Counted from the stretch's first letter, positions 42,240 through 52,317 are shown. The stretch: 64,000 bases of DNA from an uncultured Eubacterium sp. (GCA_910578975.1 CAJTRZ010000003.1:183542-247541), one strand, 5' to 3'. The notes: generated by a model not told the origin, from the letters alone. Program-made: numbers and translations.

Positions 42240-42662
42240 CTATCCAACCATAAATGTCAGCTCTGCCTTAGCCACTATCTTTCCATCTACGCTTGCTACC
42301 GCTTTTCCAATACCCACTGGTCCTTTTTGCTGGATAATCTCTGTTTCCAGCTTTAATTTATCCCCAGGTACTACTTTCCCCTTAAAGCGGCATTTATTAA
42401 TTCCACCAAAAAAAGCGGTTTTTCCTTTATTTTCTTCCATGCTTAATATTGCCACCGCTCCTACCTGCGCCAATGCTTCAATCGTCAGTACACCAGGCAT
42501 TACAGGCATCCCTGGAAAATGTCCTGCAAAAAAGTCTTCTCTATAAGTTACACATTTATACCCAACTGCATATTTTCCCGGCTCATAATCTTCAATATAA
42601 TCAATCAATAAAAAAGGATGTCTGTGCGGAATAATCTTCTTAATTTCTTCTATATTTAACAT
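42240..42662 (-). CDS. fabZ: 3-hydroxyacyl-ACP dehydratase
   Basis: The 140-residue hotdog-fold protein has IKKIIPHRHPFLLID with the catalytic His and FPGMPVMPGVLTIEALAQVGA with the catalytic Glu. No FabA-like features or isomerase partner are seen. It sits between accB and accC in the fab operon. Confidence 0.95.
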   Translation of the reverse strand: MLNIEEIKKIIPHRHPFLLIDYIEDYEPGKYAVGYKCVTYREDFFAGHFPGMPVMPGVLTIEALAQVGAVAILSMEENKGKTAFFGGINKCRFKGKVVPGDKLKLETEIIQQKGPVGIGKAVASVDGKIVAKAELTFMVG

Positions 42663-42731
42663 ATCAATCTTTTCTTTCTATTTTTTCATTATTCTCATTA
42701 GAGTGACAATGTCCCATTTGTCACTCTGATA

Positions 42732-43151
42732 TTATTCTATAACAAAAAGTTTCTGACCAAATTCAACTGCTTCTTCGTTATTTACGCAAATTTCTTTGAC
42801 AACACCATCATATTCTGATTCTATTTCATTCATTAATTTCATAGCTTCAACAATTGCCAGTACCTGCCCCTTTTTGACCATGTCTCCTACGGAAACAAAC
42901 GGTTCTTCCCCTTCTGACGGTGCCATATAAACAGTTCCTACCAATGGAGAGGTTACAATCTTTATGTTCGTATCTTTATTTTCTATAAAATCTTTTTCCT
43001 CCACCTGTGGTACAACAATACTTTCTTTTACAGCAGCACCACTCTTTCCTTTAATAAGTGACAGCATAACACCGTCATCTTCATATTGAAATTCGTCTAT
43101 TTTAGAATTAGAAACCTCTTTGATTAATTCTTTAATATCACTAATATTCAT
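42732..43151 (-). CDS. accB: Biotin carboxyl carrier protein
   Basis: The 139-residue protein begins MNISDIKELIKEVSNS, has a Ser/Val-rich linker, and ends in the biotinyl domain VTSPLVGTVYMAPSEGEEPFV...VEAMKLMNEI, with the biotin lysine in EAMKLMNE. The ATG at 43151 is 4 bases after the fabF stop and follows the AAAGGGCG site. Confidence 0.95.
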   Translation of the reverse strand: MNISDIKELIKEVSNSKIDEFQYEDDGVMLSLIKGKSGAAVKESIVVPQVEEKDFIENKDTNIKIVTSPLVGTVYMAPSEGEEPFVSVGDMVKKGQVLAIVEAMKLMNEIESEYDGVVKEICVNNEEAVEFGQKLFVIE

Positions 43152-43155
43152 CTGC

Positions 43156-44400
43156 TTACGCCCTTTCCTCTGAATATTTTTTGATTGCAAGAGTTCCATT
43201 ATGTCCACCAAATCCTAACGAGTTTGACAAAACAAAATTCACATCCTGATAAACTCCATCTCCCATTACATAATCTAAGTCACATTCTTCGCCCGGTTCT
43301 TTTAGTCCTACCGTCGGATGAATATATCCTTCTTCCATACTCTTTACACATGTAATAAACTCTACACCTCCAGCTGCTCCTAAAAGATGTCCTATCATAG
43401 ATTTTGTTGAATTAATCTTTACATCTTTTGCAGCATCTCCCAATGCCAGCTTGATGGCTCTTGTTTCAAATAAATCATTATGGTGGGTACTTGTTCCGTG
43501 GGCATTAATATAGTCTACCTGATCCGGAGTTATTCCTGCCTCCTTGATTGCAATTTCCATTGCCTTTGCAGCACCGCTCCCATCCTCTGCCGGTGATGTA
43601 ACATGGTAAGCATCACAAGTCGCACCATATCCCACAACCTCAGCCAGAATCTTTGCTCCTCTCTTTTTGGCATGCTCCAATTCTTCTAAAACAACAATTC
43701 CTGCACCTTCACCCATGACAAATCCGCTGCGGTCTTTATCAAATGGTATAGATGCCTTATATTTATCTGTACTCTTAGTTAACGCTGTCAGATTCGTGAA
43801 TCCCGCAACGCCAAGGGGAGTTATGGCACTCTCTGTTCCTCCTGCAATCATCACATCTGCCTCTCCACACTGTATGGAGCGATATGCTTCTCCAATAGAA
43901 TGGGTTCCCGTCGCACAGGCTGTCACAACATTGATACATTTTCCTTTTGCTCCAAAAGCAATGGCTACATTTCCTGCTGCCATATTCGTAATCATCATCG
44001 GAACGAGCAGAGGTTTTACCCTGTCACTTCCTTTTTCCAGCATTTTCTTGTGTTCTGTCTCCATATCGTTCATCCCACCAATACCGGAACCTACACTGAC
44101 ACCTACACGATATAAGTCCTCCTGCTCCAAATTGAGACCTGACTGCTCAATCGCTTCTTTTGCTGCACATACAGCATACTGCGAAAACGGTGACATACGC
44201 TTTGCAGATTTAAAATCCATTTTTTCTTTTGGCTGAAATCCTTTTACCTCTGCTGCCAGTTTTACTGCATAACCTGTTGTATCAAACTTCGTAATCTCAT
44301 CAATTCCTACTTTATTTGCTTTTACACCTTCCCAAAATTCCTCTACACTGTTTCCAATAGGTGTAATTGCTCCCATGCCTGTAACTACCACTCTCTTCAA
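43156..44400 (-). CDS. fabF: 3-oxoacyl-ACP synthase II
   Basis: The 414-residue condensing enzyme has MKRVVVTGMGAITPIG at its start if a TTG at 44400 is used; GGAGAG lies 8 bases ahead. It has the catalytic Cys in VVTACATGTHSIG and the two His in NAHGTSTHHND and MIGHLLGAAGG. It extends acyl chains by two carbons with malonyl-ACP. It lies between fabG and accB. Confidence 0.93.
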   Translation of the reverse strand: MKRVVVTGMGAITPIGNSVEEFWEGVKANKVGIDEITKFDTTGYAVKLAAEVKGFQPKEKMDFKSAKRMSPFSQYAVCAAKEAIEQSGLNLEQEDLYRVGVSVGSGIGGMNDMETEHKKMLEKGSDRVKPLLVPMMITNMAAGNVAIAFGAKGKCINVVTACATGTHSIGEAYRSIQCGEADVMIAGGTESAITPLGVAGFTNLTALTKSTDKYKASIPFDKDRSGFVMGEGAGIVVLEELEHAKKRGAKILAEVVGYGATCDAYHVTSPAEDGSGAAKAMEIAIKEAGITPDQVDYINAHGTSTHHNDLFETRAIKLALGDAAKDVKINSTKSMIGHLLGAAGGVEFITCVKSMEEGYIHPTVGLKEPGEECDLDYVMGDGVYQDVNFVLSNSLGFGGHNGTLAIKKYSEERA

Positions 44401-44472
44401 ACCAATCACTCTCCATTCTTTTACAATATGACAATACTGCGTCGTGTACTTTTCAGCAGAATTGTTACCAGA

Positions 44473-45213
44473 TTAAATTACCATTCCGCCATCAATATGA
44501 AATACCTGACCTGTAATATAATTACTCTTATCATCTGCCAAAAAAGCTGCCAGTTCTGCCACTTCTTCTGCCTTTCCAAACCTGCCGAGCGGAATCTGCG
44601 AAACTGCCTGCTCTTTTATTTTTTCCGATAATGCATCTGTCATATCTGTCTCGATAAATCCCGGTGCTATCGCATTTACATTCACATTTCTGGGGGCAAG
44701 TTCTCTTGCCATAGACTTTGTAATTCCAATTACCCCCGCTTTGGCTGCTGAATAATTGACCTGCCCCGCATTTCCTGCCACTCCTGAAACAGATGACATA
44801 TTAATAATCTTTCCCTGTCTCTGTTTCATCATAATTCTGGAAACAAACCTGATACAATTAAATGTTCCTTTCAGATTGGTGGCAATCACATCATCAAAGT
44901 CTTCTTCTTTCATTGCCATTACCAGACCATCTTTCGTAATTCCTGCGTTATTTACCAGAACATCAATACTTCCATAGCGTTTGTGTATATCCTCTATCAT
45001 TTTCTGGCATTGAACAAAATCAGACACATCACACTGCGCAGCCTCTGCTCTGCCACCTTTATCTTCAATTTCTTTTACAACGTTCTCCGCTTTTTCTTTG
45101 GAACCCGCATAATTTACAATAACCGTCATATCCATGGATGCCAGTTTCAGTGCAATTGCTCTTCCAATTCCTCTGGATGCCCCTGTCACTACTGCAATTT
45201 TTTCCTGTATCAT
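44473..45213 (-). CDS. fabG: 3-oxoacyl-ACP reductase
   Basis: The 246-residue SDR protein has the NADPH-binding TGASRGIGRAIALKLA, NNAGIT, and the catalytic Ser-Tyr-Lys in SSVSGVAGNAGQVNYSAAKAG. It reduces 3-oxoacyl-ACP in the elongation cycle. It is 48 bases after fabD. Confidence 0.95.
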   Translation of the reverse strand: MIQEKIAVVTGASRGIGRAIALKLASMDMTVIVNYAGSKEKAENVVKEIEDKGGRAEAAQCDVSDFVQCQKMIEDIHKRYGSIDVLVNNAGITKDGLVMAMKEEDFDDVIATNLKGTFNCIRFVSRIMMKQRQGKIINMSSVSGVAGNAGQVNYSAAKAGVIGITKSMARELAPRNVNVNAIAPGFIETDMTDALSEKIKEQAVSQIPLGRFGKAEEVAELAAFLADDKSNYITGQVFHIDGGMVI

Positions 45214-45261
45214 TTATACCTCCTGTAAACTGTACAAACATACCCACATGTCCACAGTCCC

Positions 45262-46176
45262 CTAAATCTCTTCTAATTTTTTTAAATCCTCAAATTTGCT
45301 TATATTGATACATGAAATTGTCTTATCAATTTTTCTCAAGAATCCGGCAATTGTTTTTCCCGGACCAATCTCAATAAATGTATCTACACCGTCTTCTATC
45401 ATATTTCGTACACTTTGTTCCCATCTCACCGGAGAATATACCTGCTTAGCAAGCAGTTCTTTTGTTTTATCAATGTTGGTTATGTATTCGCCGGTAACAT
45501 TTGTTACATATGGAATTGTCAGAGTCTGTAATGAAATATTCTCTAATTCTTCTAACAACTGTTTTCCTGCATCTTTCAAGAATTCTGAATGGAACGGTCC
45601 ACTTACATTTAGTTCCACACACCTTCTTGCCCCGGCTTCCTCCAATACTTTCATGGCATCATATACTGCCTGTTTTTTTCCTGTAATAACAATCTGTCCG
45701 GGACAGTTATAATTTGCCACAGACACATCCTCTATACCTGCTATCACATTGTCTATCTCATCTGCTGTCATTCCAAGAACCGCAGCCATTGTTCCCTCAC
45801 CTTCAGGTACTGCTCTGTTCATTAAAATTCCTCTGCTTCTTACAACCTCAATTGCATCTTCTGCTGTCATACCACCGGCTGTAACCAGTGCTGCATACTC
45901 TCCAAGACTAAGCCCTGCAGATACATCCGGACATATCCCTCTTTTTCTTATTTCCTCTGTCATTGCAATATATGTAGTAACCAATGCTGCCTGTGTATAT
46001 TCTGTATTATTTATCTTTTCATTTTCCTGAAAACAGATATCACAAACGTTAAAGTCCAATACCTCATCTGCTTTGTCATAGACTGCTTTTGAAACTTCAC
46101 TTTGTTCATAAAAGTCTTTTCCCATGCCTACAACCTGCACGCCCTGTCCCGGATAAACAAATGCAATTTTACTCAT
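45262..46176 (-). CDS. fabD: Malonyl-CoA:ACP transacylase
   Basis: The 304-residue protein has FVYPGQGVQVVGMGKDFYE, the nucleophile Ser in AGLSLGEYAALV, and the catalytic His in NVSGPFHSEFL. I chose the ATG at 46176, five codons inside the longest frame, because GGAGG lies upstream of it. It loads malonyl units on ACP. Confidence 0.94.
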   Translation of the reverse strand: MSKIAFVYPGQGVQVVGMGKDFYEQSEVSKAVYDKADEVLDFNVCDICFQENEKINNTEYTQAALVTTYIAMTEEIRKRGICPDVSAGLSLGEYAALVTAGGMTAEDAIEVVRSRGILMNRAVPEGEGTMAAVLGMTADEIDNVIAGIEDVSVANYNCPGQIVITGKKQAVYDAMKVLEEAGARRCVELNVSGPFHSEFLKDAGKQLLEELENISLQTLTIPYVTNVTGEYITNIDKTKELLAKQVYSPVRWEQSVRNMIEDGVDTFIEIGPGKTIAGFLRKIDKTISCINISKFEDLKKLEEI

Positions 46177-46177
46177 T

Positions 46178-47107
46178 TTAAATTCCTCCATATATTAGTT
46201 CTTCTGCCTGACGGATACTCCTTACAATGAATTCTCTGCAACTGTACTCTTTCTTTACAAGACCTGCTATCTGTCCTGCCATAACACTTCCATCAACCAC
46301 ATCCCCCTCTACAACGGCTTTCTTAAGACCTCCCAGAGTGAGTAATTCTAATTCTTCAAAGGATGCTCCTTGATTTTCTCTTTTTATATATTCATTGGAC
46401 ATCTTATTTCTAAGCACTCTTACCGGATGACCCGTTGTTCTTCCGGTCACCTTAGAATCAATATCCTTTGCTTTTATAATTTTTTCTTTATAATTTTGAT
46501 GTACTGTACACTCTTTGGTTGCCACAAACTGCGTTCCCATTTGTACTGCCTTTGCACCTAACATAAAAGCTGCTGCAATACCTCTGCCGTCTGCGATACC
46601 ACCTGCCGCAATCACCGGAATGTCCACTGCATCAACTACCTGTGGAACTAAAGACATCGTTGTAATCTCTCCAATGTGTCCTCCTGCTTCACTTCCCTCG
46701 GCAATTACAGCATCTACACCACACCTCTCCATCATTCTTGCCAAAGCGCAGCTGGCAACAACTGGAATAACTTTTATTCCTGCCACTTTCCAGTCTTTTA
46801 TATATTTTGCCGGATTTCCTGCACCTGTAGTAACTACTTTTACACCTTCTTCAATAAGAATTTTTGCAATCTCATCTGCTTCCGGATTCATCAACATAAT
46901 ATTTACACCAAACGGTTTATCTGTTAATTTTTTTGCTGCCTGAATCTGCTCTCTGACCCACTGCGCCGGAGCTCCACCTGCTCCGATAATACCCAATCCT
47001 CCTGCATTGGAAACAGCGGCGGCCAAATGAAAATCGGCCACCCATGCCATTCCTCCCTGAATAATCGGATATCTTATTTCTAATAACTCAGTTATCTCTG
47101 TCTTCAT
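46178..47107 (-). CDS. fabK: Enoyl-ACP reductase II
   Basis: The 309-residue FMN enzyme has IRYPIIQGGMAWVADFHLAAAVSNAGGLGII, GVNIMLMNPEAD, EGSEAGGHIGE and VIAAGGIADGRG, the pattern of FabK in Gram-positive bacteria. No FabI-type enzyme occurs in the operon, so FabK is presumably the main enoyl reductase. It is 16 bases after acpP and 1 base before fabD. Confidence 0.93.
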   Translation of the reverse strand: MKTEITELLEIRYPIIQGGMAWVADFHLAAAVSNAGGLGIIGAGGAPAQWVREQIQAAKKLTDKPFGVNIMLMNPEADEIAKILIEEGVKVVTTGAGNPAKYIKDWKVAGIKVIPVVASCALARMMERCGVDAVIAEGSEAGGHIGEITTMSLVPQVVDAVDIPVIAAGGIADGRGIAAAFMLGAKAVQMGTQFVATKECTVHQNYKEKIIKAKDIDSKVTGRTTGHPVRVLRNKMSNEYIKRENQGASFEELELLTLGGLKKAVVEGDVVDGSVMAGQIAGLVKKEYSCREFIVRSIRQAEELIYGGI

Positions 47108-47123
47108 AACGAAAACCTTCCCC

Positions 47124-47351
47124 TTATTCCTTATGCGCCTTAATATAATTTACAACATCTCCAACAGTCTTAATCTGCTCTAAATCTTCCACTGGAATCT
47201 TTACATCAAACTCATCTTCAAAAGACATTACCAGTTCAAACAAATCTAATGAATCTGCTCCCAAGTCTTCATTAAAAGTAGCTCCCTCAACAACCTTACT
47301 TTCGTCAACTCCTAATTCATCAACAATTAATTCTTTTACTTTCTCAAACAT
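47124..47351 (-). CDS. acpP: Acyl carrier protein
   Basis: The 75-residue acidic protein has the phosphopantetheine site GADSLDLFELVMSFEDEF with Ser near residue 36. It lies between fabH and fabK and follows a strong ribosome binding site. It carries the growing acyl chain. Confidence 0.96.
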   Translation of the reverse strand: MFEKVKELIVDELGVDESKVVEGATFNEDLGADSLDLFELVMSFEDEFDVKIPVEDLEQIKTVGDVVNYIKAHKE

Positions 47352-47428
47352 TTTTATATTTCTCCTTTATATTTTTTATCCGGCTATGCCGGTTATGAAC
47401 TATTACATAATGTTCTAACTTTCCAGTT

Positions 47429-48469
47429 CTACACTTCAAGATAAGTCGCCGCCAATGTTACTCCTGCTCCAAATCCCGACATAATAATCTTATCTCCTTC
47501 TTTCAACTTTCCTTCCTGGAAAAGCTCATCCAGTAGTATTGGAATACATGCAGAAGATGTATTCCCATATTCAGAGACATTCATTGGAATTTTCTCTAAA
47601 GGCACTTTTAACCTTTTTGCAATTCCCTGAAGTATTCTTGAATTTGCCTGATGTAGGACAAACATATCTATTTCGTCTTTATTTATCTGTATCTTTTTCA
47701 TTAATTCCTGTATACACTCTGGAACCTGCTTAACTGCGAAACGAAATATTTCCTGTCCATTCATCTGTACATATGTATTTTGTATCTGGTTCCAATCATT
47801 TTCCTGAGAGCATTTACTTATTTGTTTATTTTCCTCATTCTGATATATAGATTTGTTTTCTGTCTTATCAATCAATGTTGCTCTATATGCAAACCCATTA
47901 TTACAGGTAAGAGCAGCTCCCATAGAACCGTCTGCATACATCACAGTATCAAATACAGCTTTATCATCTTTTCTGACAATAGCTGCACCAGCACCATCTC
48001 CAAAAAGAATGCACGTTCCTCTGTCACTCCAGTCCACAATCTTAGAAAGTCCTTCTGCTCCAATAATCAATGCTGTTTGAACTAGACCTATATCAATATA
48101 ACTTTGCGCCGTATTGTAAGCCATAATAAAACCGGTGCAGGCTGTATTAATATCAAAACAAAAAGCATTTACTGCACCGATTTTATCCTGAACATAACAG
48201 GCTGTATTGGGCAGAATTACATTTGACGAGACAGAAGATACGATAATCATATCTATTTCATCCACATTGATTCCTGCACGCTCCACAGCTTTCTTCGCAG
48301 CTTCCGCAGCCATGTCTGCTGTAGTCTCATCCTGCATAATATGTCTTTTCTTCACACCTGTCCTGTCAGTAATCCATTCATCACTTGTATCAATATAATT
48401 TGTTAAATCCTCATTGGTGATAAAATGCTCTGGAATATATGATCCTGTACCTATTATCTTTCCAAACAT
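47429..48469 (-). CDS. fabH: 3-oxoacyl-ACP synthase III
   Basis: The 346-residue enzyme has the catalytic Cys in NTACTGFIMAY, His in FVLHQANSRI and Asn in EYGNTSSACIP. A loop of about 30 residues around residues 200-240 is longer than usual and rich in Lys, Glu, Asn and Gln. FabH starts the cycle from acetyl- or branched acyl-CoA. It is the first gene of the operon fabH-acpP-fabK-fabD-fabG-fabF-accB-fabZ-accC-accDA-NMO. Confidence 0.95.
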   Translation of the reverse strand: MFGKIIGTGSYIPEHFITNEDLTNYIDTSDEWITDRTGVKKRHIMQDETTADMAAEAAKKAVERAGINVDEIDMIIVSSVSSNVILPNTACYVQDKIGAVNAFCFDINTACTGFIMAYNTAQSYIDIGLVQTALIIGAEGLSKIVDWSDRGTCILFGDGAGAAIVRKDDKAVFDTVMYADGSMGAALTCNNGFAYRATLIDKTENKSIYQNEENKQISKCSQENDWNQIQNTYVQMNGQEIFRFAVKQVPECIQELMKKIQINKDEIDMFVLHQANSRILQGIAKRLKVPLEKIPMNVSEYGNTSSACIPILLDELFQEGKLKEGDKIIMSGFGAGVTLAATYLEV

Positions 48470-48598
48470 CTGCTGTCTCCTTTTTCAAATTGTTGCTAGT
48501 ATATCTTTTTCAAAAATCAGGGTCAACAGATTTTTCCAATCCTTTACATCCATAAAAAAAGATGTAAAATACCAGACATTTCATTTTATTCTGTCTAG

Positions 48599-48627
48599 TA
48601 TCTAACATCTTTTTTTGCATTTGTAAA
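48599..48627 (-). promoter_or_regulatory. Promoter of the fab/acc operon
   Basis: On the minus strand TTTACA and TAGATA are spaced by 17 bases. The -10 lies next to an AGACA/TGTCT dyad. The consensus match is moderate. Confidence 0.5.
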
Positions 48628-48698
48628 TTTCTCTAAAAAAAATTATCACAATATTATTAAGGAAATATATTTTAATAGAAAAAGAGACCGGAAGCAAA

Positions 48699-48731
48699 AT
48701 TTAAAAACCCCAGGGCTGATGCCCCGGGGTC
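48699..48731 (-). terminator. Terminator of the GH64 gene
   Basis: ACCCC-GGGGC and GCCC-GGGGT pair around ATCA and are followed by TTTTTAAATTTT on the minus strand. Confidence 0.85.
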
Positions 48732-48781
48732 TTAAAAATATATAGAGAAAAACTTCGAAAGGTTTTCTATTTGCTATAATA

Positions 48782-51298
48782 TTACCACTTCAAATCAATT
48801 ACAAGTGCTGTAGGATTTGTATAATGAAGAAGTGTACTCTGGTCATTTACATCATCATAGCAGAATCCATAAGAGAAATTATTTACTGAATGCTGATGTA
48901 AAAACGCTGAATAATAATTATATGTTCCATTTTTGTAGTATGCACTTGGATTCTGATAATTTGCAGGATCTGTCGCAACACCTCTGTTAAATGCCGCACA
49001 AAGCTGAGCTTCTATAACTAATTCTGTTGAAACACCTCTGTTGAAATTACCTTTCCCTTCAAGTACATCCTGAGTTGTTGGTTTATAAACTTTGTATGTT
49101 CCATTATCACCGTCTTTTGTGAATACCATATGGTCTCCATTTACTTTTCCTCTGAATGTGCCTGCATCACACTTAAATACTAATGTTTCTCTTGAATATT
49201 TATTCCAGAACTCATTGATATATGCATCAAAGTAAGTTGCATTCTCTTTTCCTTCATTAAATGAACCCTTACATGGAGCCATAATTCTGTCTTTATTTAC
49301 AAGTGACTGCCAAATTGTAGGAGCTGATGCTTTGTATGCTGCAAAGATTTCATCTCTTGTTCCAACATCCCCTACTGTTTTATCATATACATCATAGTCA
49401 CCAGGTCTGTTATCAAATCCCCCCTGTCCTACTAATCGTGTAACAACTGGGAAACTAAAGAAGTCAACTCTTGTTGTATTTCCCCAATATTCTTTATTTG
49501 TAACTGTGAACTCTGCAAATTCAAATAATACATCACTATTTGGATCTGATGGGTTGTTAAGATCCGGTCCTGCATATCCTACATTTCCTGCCTCATCATT
49601 GTTAAATGTGATATAAACAGGTTCACCATAACTCAAATACATTCTTCCTGATTCAATATCCGGAAGATATACATAGCTTGCTTCTGCCAATGAATGTGCG
49701 ATATTTGCACATTTTCTTCCATTCTTTTCAACTGTGTTTAATGCAGCGCTTGCTTTAATAAGATTTCCCTTAGCATCAAGGTAACAAATTTCATGATCCT
49801 TATCTCTTCCAATAACAATCCAATAAATCTGATCATCTCTGTACTTACCATTTGTTCTGTTATTTAACTGTAAGAACATTCTGTCATTTCTGACTGGAAT
49901 ATCTGTTCTAAGCTGTGGAACATCTGTATTTGGATTCACTATCGGTTTTGTCGGCTGTGGCTGTGTTGGTTGTGGTTGTGTTGGAGCTTGTGTTTCCTGC
50001 TGACCTCCACCTATTGCCACATTAACATTCATAGTGACGCGTTCTGATTCTTTAGAACCTGAAACAGTAGAAATCTCTACTGTATGATTTCCTGCTGCAT
50101 AGCCTGAATACGTATAATATGCACATCCAATCTTTGATGCAACCTGTTTTCCGTCAATGTATACATTATATGAGTTAACATTTCCTCTACCCCAAACAAC
50201 TCCGATTGTTCCTGCTGTTGGATTACTTACTACTACACCAAATGGTTTTGCAATACTTGTATCAACACTTGGTGTTTTTGTTGTTGGTATCTGTGTAACT
50301 GGAACTGTTGGTTTTGCTGTTGTTGGTACAGTCTTTTTGCGTACAATAATAGATGACATCTGATCGTTGAAATCACCACCAATCCAAGGTGTATCTGATG
50401 TAATTGTTCTTGATGCTCCCTGGAAATTATCATCAGCATAAAGTACTGCCTCATATCCATTCTGTACCTTTAATGATGAAAGATCATTATCTCTAAATCC
50501 TTTTGCTTCAAGTGCTGCAAGATTATATCTTCCCTCGTTTAATGCAGTAACTCTTCCACCATAATTAATATCCTGATATATATATACAACACCTGTTTCT
50601 AATTTTGTTGTGGTAGGCTTTGGTGTTGTAACCGCCTGCGTATGTCCTCCAACTGTAATATTAAATGACGCTTTTACAGATTCATTTGCACCTAAAACAG
50701 TTGTAATACTAACTGTATGATTTCCTGCTGGAATATTATCAAATTCATAATAGGCACATCCTACCGCATTTGCTATAACTTTATTATCAAGATAGATGTT
50801 GTATGTGTTAATTTCTCCACGTCCCCAGACAATACTAAAAGCATTATTTCTTGGGCTATTTACTACGACACCAAAAGGTGCTGCAATGTTTGAACTTTCC
50901 CCCGTATTTATCTGATTTCCTGTTACATATGTCATTTCTTTGGAGTCATACTGACAATTGCCTTTATTATATGTAAATGAACAGGTAATTTTGTCACCTT
51001 TCTTCAATCCGTTGATTGAATACTCATACTTTGTATTGCTTCCACTCATTCCAACATTCTGCTGTGCACCGTCATTTACTTTATAATGAGCGATAACATA
51101 CGCTGCATAATTAGATGCATTAAATATTAGTTTTGTTGTACTTGTGGAAATTTCCTCCGCTGTTACTGTGTAATCTGCTGCACTTTCAACTGTTGCTGCA
51201 GCCTTAGTTTTCTGTGTATCAGCGATGCTCATACCCGTTACTAAAAGAGCAATTGCTAATACAGAAGATAAAACCTTCTTAAACATTCTTCCTTTCAT
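48782..51298 (-). CDS. Secreted multimodular GH64 beta-1,3-glucanase
   Basis: The 838-residue protein has a signal peptide (about 1-34). A CBM56-like module (about 40-126, with HYKVNDGAQQNVGM and CSFTYNKGNCQYD) and an FN3-like domain (139-217) follow. Then come a beta/gamma-crystallin domain (233-325, with two Greek-key calcium motifs NDLSS and NDQMSS), a second near-identical FN3-like domain (350-432), a Gln/Pro/Thr linker and a C-terminal catalytic region of about 375 residues. That region ends YTNPTALVIDLKW and resembles GH64 laminaripentaose-producing glucanases. The assignment of the catalytic part is from overall pattern. AGGAGG precedes the ATG. It likely attacks fungal or cereal beta-1,3-glucans outside the cell and releases oligosaccharides. 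Confidence 0.8.
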   Translation of the reverse strand: MKGRMFKKVLSSVLAIALLVTGMSIADTQKTKAAATVESAADYTVTAEEISTSTTKLIFNASNYAAYVIAHYKVNDGAQQNVGMSGSNTKYEYSINGLKKGDKITCSFTYNKGNCQYDSKEMTYVTGNQINTGESSNIAAPFGVVVNSPRNNAFSIVWGRGEINTYNIYLDNKVIANAVGCAYYEFDNIPAGNHTVSITTVLGANESVKASFNITVGGHTQAVTTPKPTTTKLETGVVYIYQDINYGGRVTALNEGRYNLAALEAKGFRDNDLSSLKVQNGYEAVLYADDNFQGASRTITSDTPWIGGDFNDQMSSIIVRKKTVPTTAKPTVPVTQIPTTKTPSVDTSIAKPFGVVVSNPTAGTIGVVWGRGNVNSYNVYIDGKQVASKIGCAYYTYSGYAAGNHTVEISTVSGSKESERVTMNVNVAIGGGQQETQAPTQPQPTQPQPTKPIVNPNTDVPQLRTDIPVRNDRMFLQLNNRTNGKYRDDQIYWIVIGRDKDHEICYLDAKGNLIKASAALNTVEKNGRKCANIAHSLAEASYVYLPDIESGRMYLSYGEPVYITFNNDEAGNVGYAGPDLNNPSDPNSDVLFEFAEFTVTNKEYWGNTTRVDFFSFPVVTRLVGQGGFDNRPGDYDVYDKTVGDVGTRDEIFAAYKASAPTIWQSLVNKDRIMAPCKGSFNEGKENATYFDAYINEFWNKYSRETLVFKCDAGTFRGKVNGDHMVFTKDGDNGTYKVYKPTTQDVLEGKGNFNRGVSTELVIEAQLCAAFNRGVATDPANYQNPSAYYKNGTYNYYSAFLHQHSVNNFSYGFCYDDVNDQSTLLHYTNPTALVIDLKW

Positions 51299-51477
51299 AA
51301 AATCCTCCTAAATCATTTTTTGTTTTTTCCGTACACACATAGCGTTTCATCTCTTGATGATATTGTTGTACATGATAAAAACATTTCAAAAAAGGATTAA
51401 ATTTTTATAAAAGGTACAATTTTTAATAAAAGTATTTTTCGCTTTTTTTTTAGAAAGGTACCCATTTTTTATAAACA

Positions 51478-51545
51478 AAATAAGAGGCATCCTATCTGTT
51501 CACTCATTTTCTAATAAATGTTACAGACAACTGATGCCTCTTTTA
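51478..51545. terminator. Bidirectional terminator between GH64 and the membrane protein gene
   Basis: AAGAGGCATC and GATGCCTCTT pair over a long loop, with T-rich tracts on both sides. It ends the gene at 51558-52166; the GH64 gene starts on its other side. Confidence 0.65.
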
Positions 51546-51557
51546 TATACTTTTAAC

Positions 51558-52166
51558 CTATCTGTATCTTTTTACGGTGGGCTCTAAAATCCCCTTCTCA
51601 AAAACAAATATTGTCAGATAAGGAATAACGCTGCATATGCCACAAAGAATGGACAGCCCCGAAACATAAATACTTACTCCGCCAACGATAAATCCATGCG
51701 TCGCAAGTTGTCCTAATATAACAAGAAGTAATAACGATGACATTTTAGGAACCATTCGTATTCCGCCTTTTTCTCTTAGTATAAATAATCCAAATGTCAA
51801 AATCGCTATAATTGCAGTAGCTATGTAAACGATTAAATTCGTATGAAAATATTCACTATTGAATGTTTCATTAAACTCCTGCTTTTGTGCAAACATCATA
51901 ACAAGAATCACTACATAATAAAGAATAAATACTGCATATGATATATGAAGTAATCCATTCAGGTTTCCTTTAATGAAAGAAACTGTAAATAGAAACATTG
52001 CTACCATGGCAATCAATATAATAAATCTTGGTATCGTCCATGATACTGTCCCTTTTTCAATAATATCTGTCTCCAAAAAATATACCGGTCTGTATAACTG
52101 ATAAAATAAACATAGTTCAGACAATAAGCATAGTAATAATACGATTAATTCCCTTGTTCTCCTCAT
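51558..52166 (-). CDS. Hypothetical membrane protein with about six helices
   Basis: The protein (202 residues from the ATG at 52166, after AGAGGG) has about six hydrophobic segments. The first is an N-terminal helix after MRRTRELI and the last is the pair near residues 150-190. No catalytic motif is visible and I do not recognise the family. It is monocistronic, between the GH64 gene and the HPr-like gene. Confidence 0.7.
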   Translation of the reverse strand: MRRTRELIVLLLCLLSELCLFYQLYRPVYFLETDIIEKGTVSWTIPRFIILIAMVAMFLFTVSFIKGNLNGLLHISYAVFILYYVVILVMMFAQKQEFNETFNSEYFHTNLIVYIATAIIAILTFGLFILREKGGIRMVPKMSSLLLLVILGQLATHGFIVGGVSIYVSGLSILCGICSVIPYLTIFVFEKGILEPTVKRYR

Positions 52167-52317
52167 ATTACCGTCCCTCTTTTCTAAATTTATCTTTATT
52201 TTACTATATTTAGTTAATTTATGCAAAAAATGTTACAATTCTAGAAAATATAAGTATAAAAAATAAGACAATAATGTTATCGTCTTATCTTTTTCAAATT
52301 AAATTTCATATAAACTT

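Larger units (their letters stand above)
48470..48781. other. Leader and promoter region of the fab operon
   Basis: No gene. It contains the fab promoter, the dyad AGACA-n13-TGTCT near 48573-48595, two leader hairpins (TTTACATC/GATGTAAA near 48543-48567; AAAAATC/GATTTTT near 48514-48537) and the GH64 terminator. I see no classical fabT or fapR gene. Confidence 0.6.
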
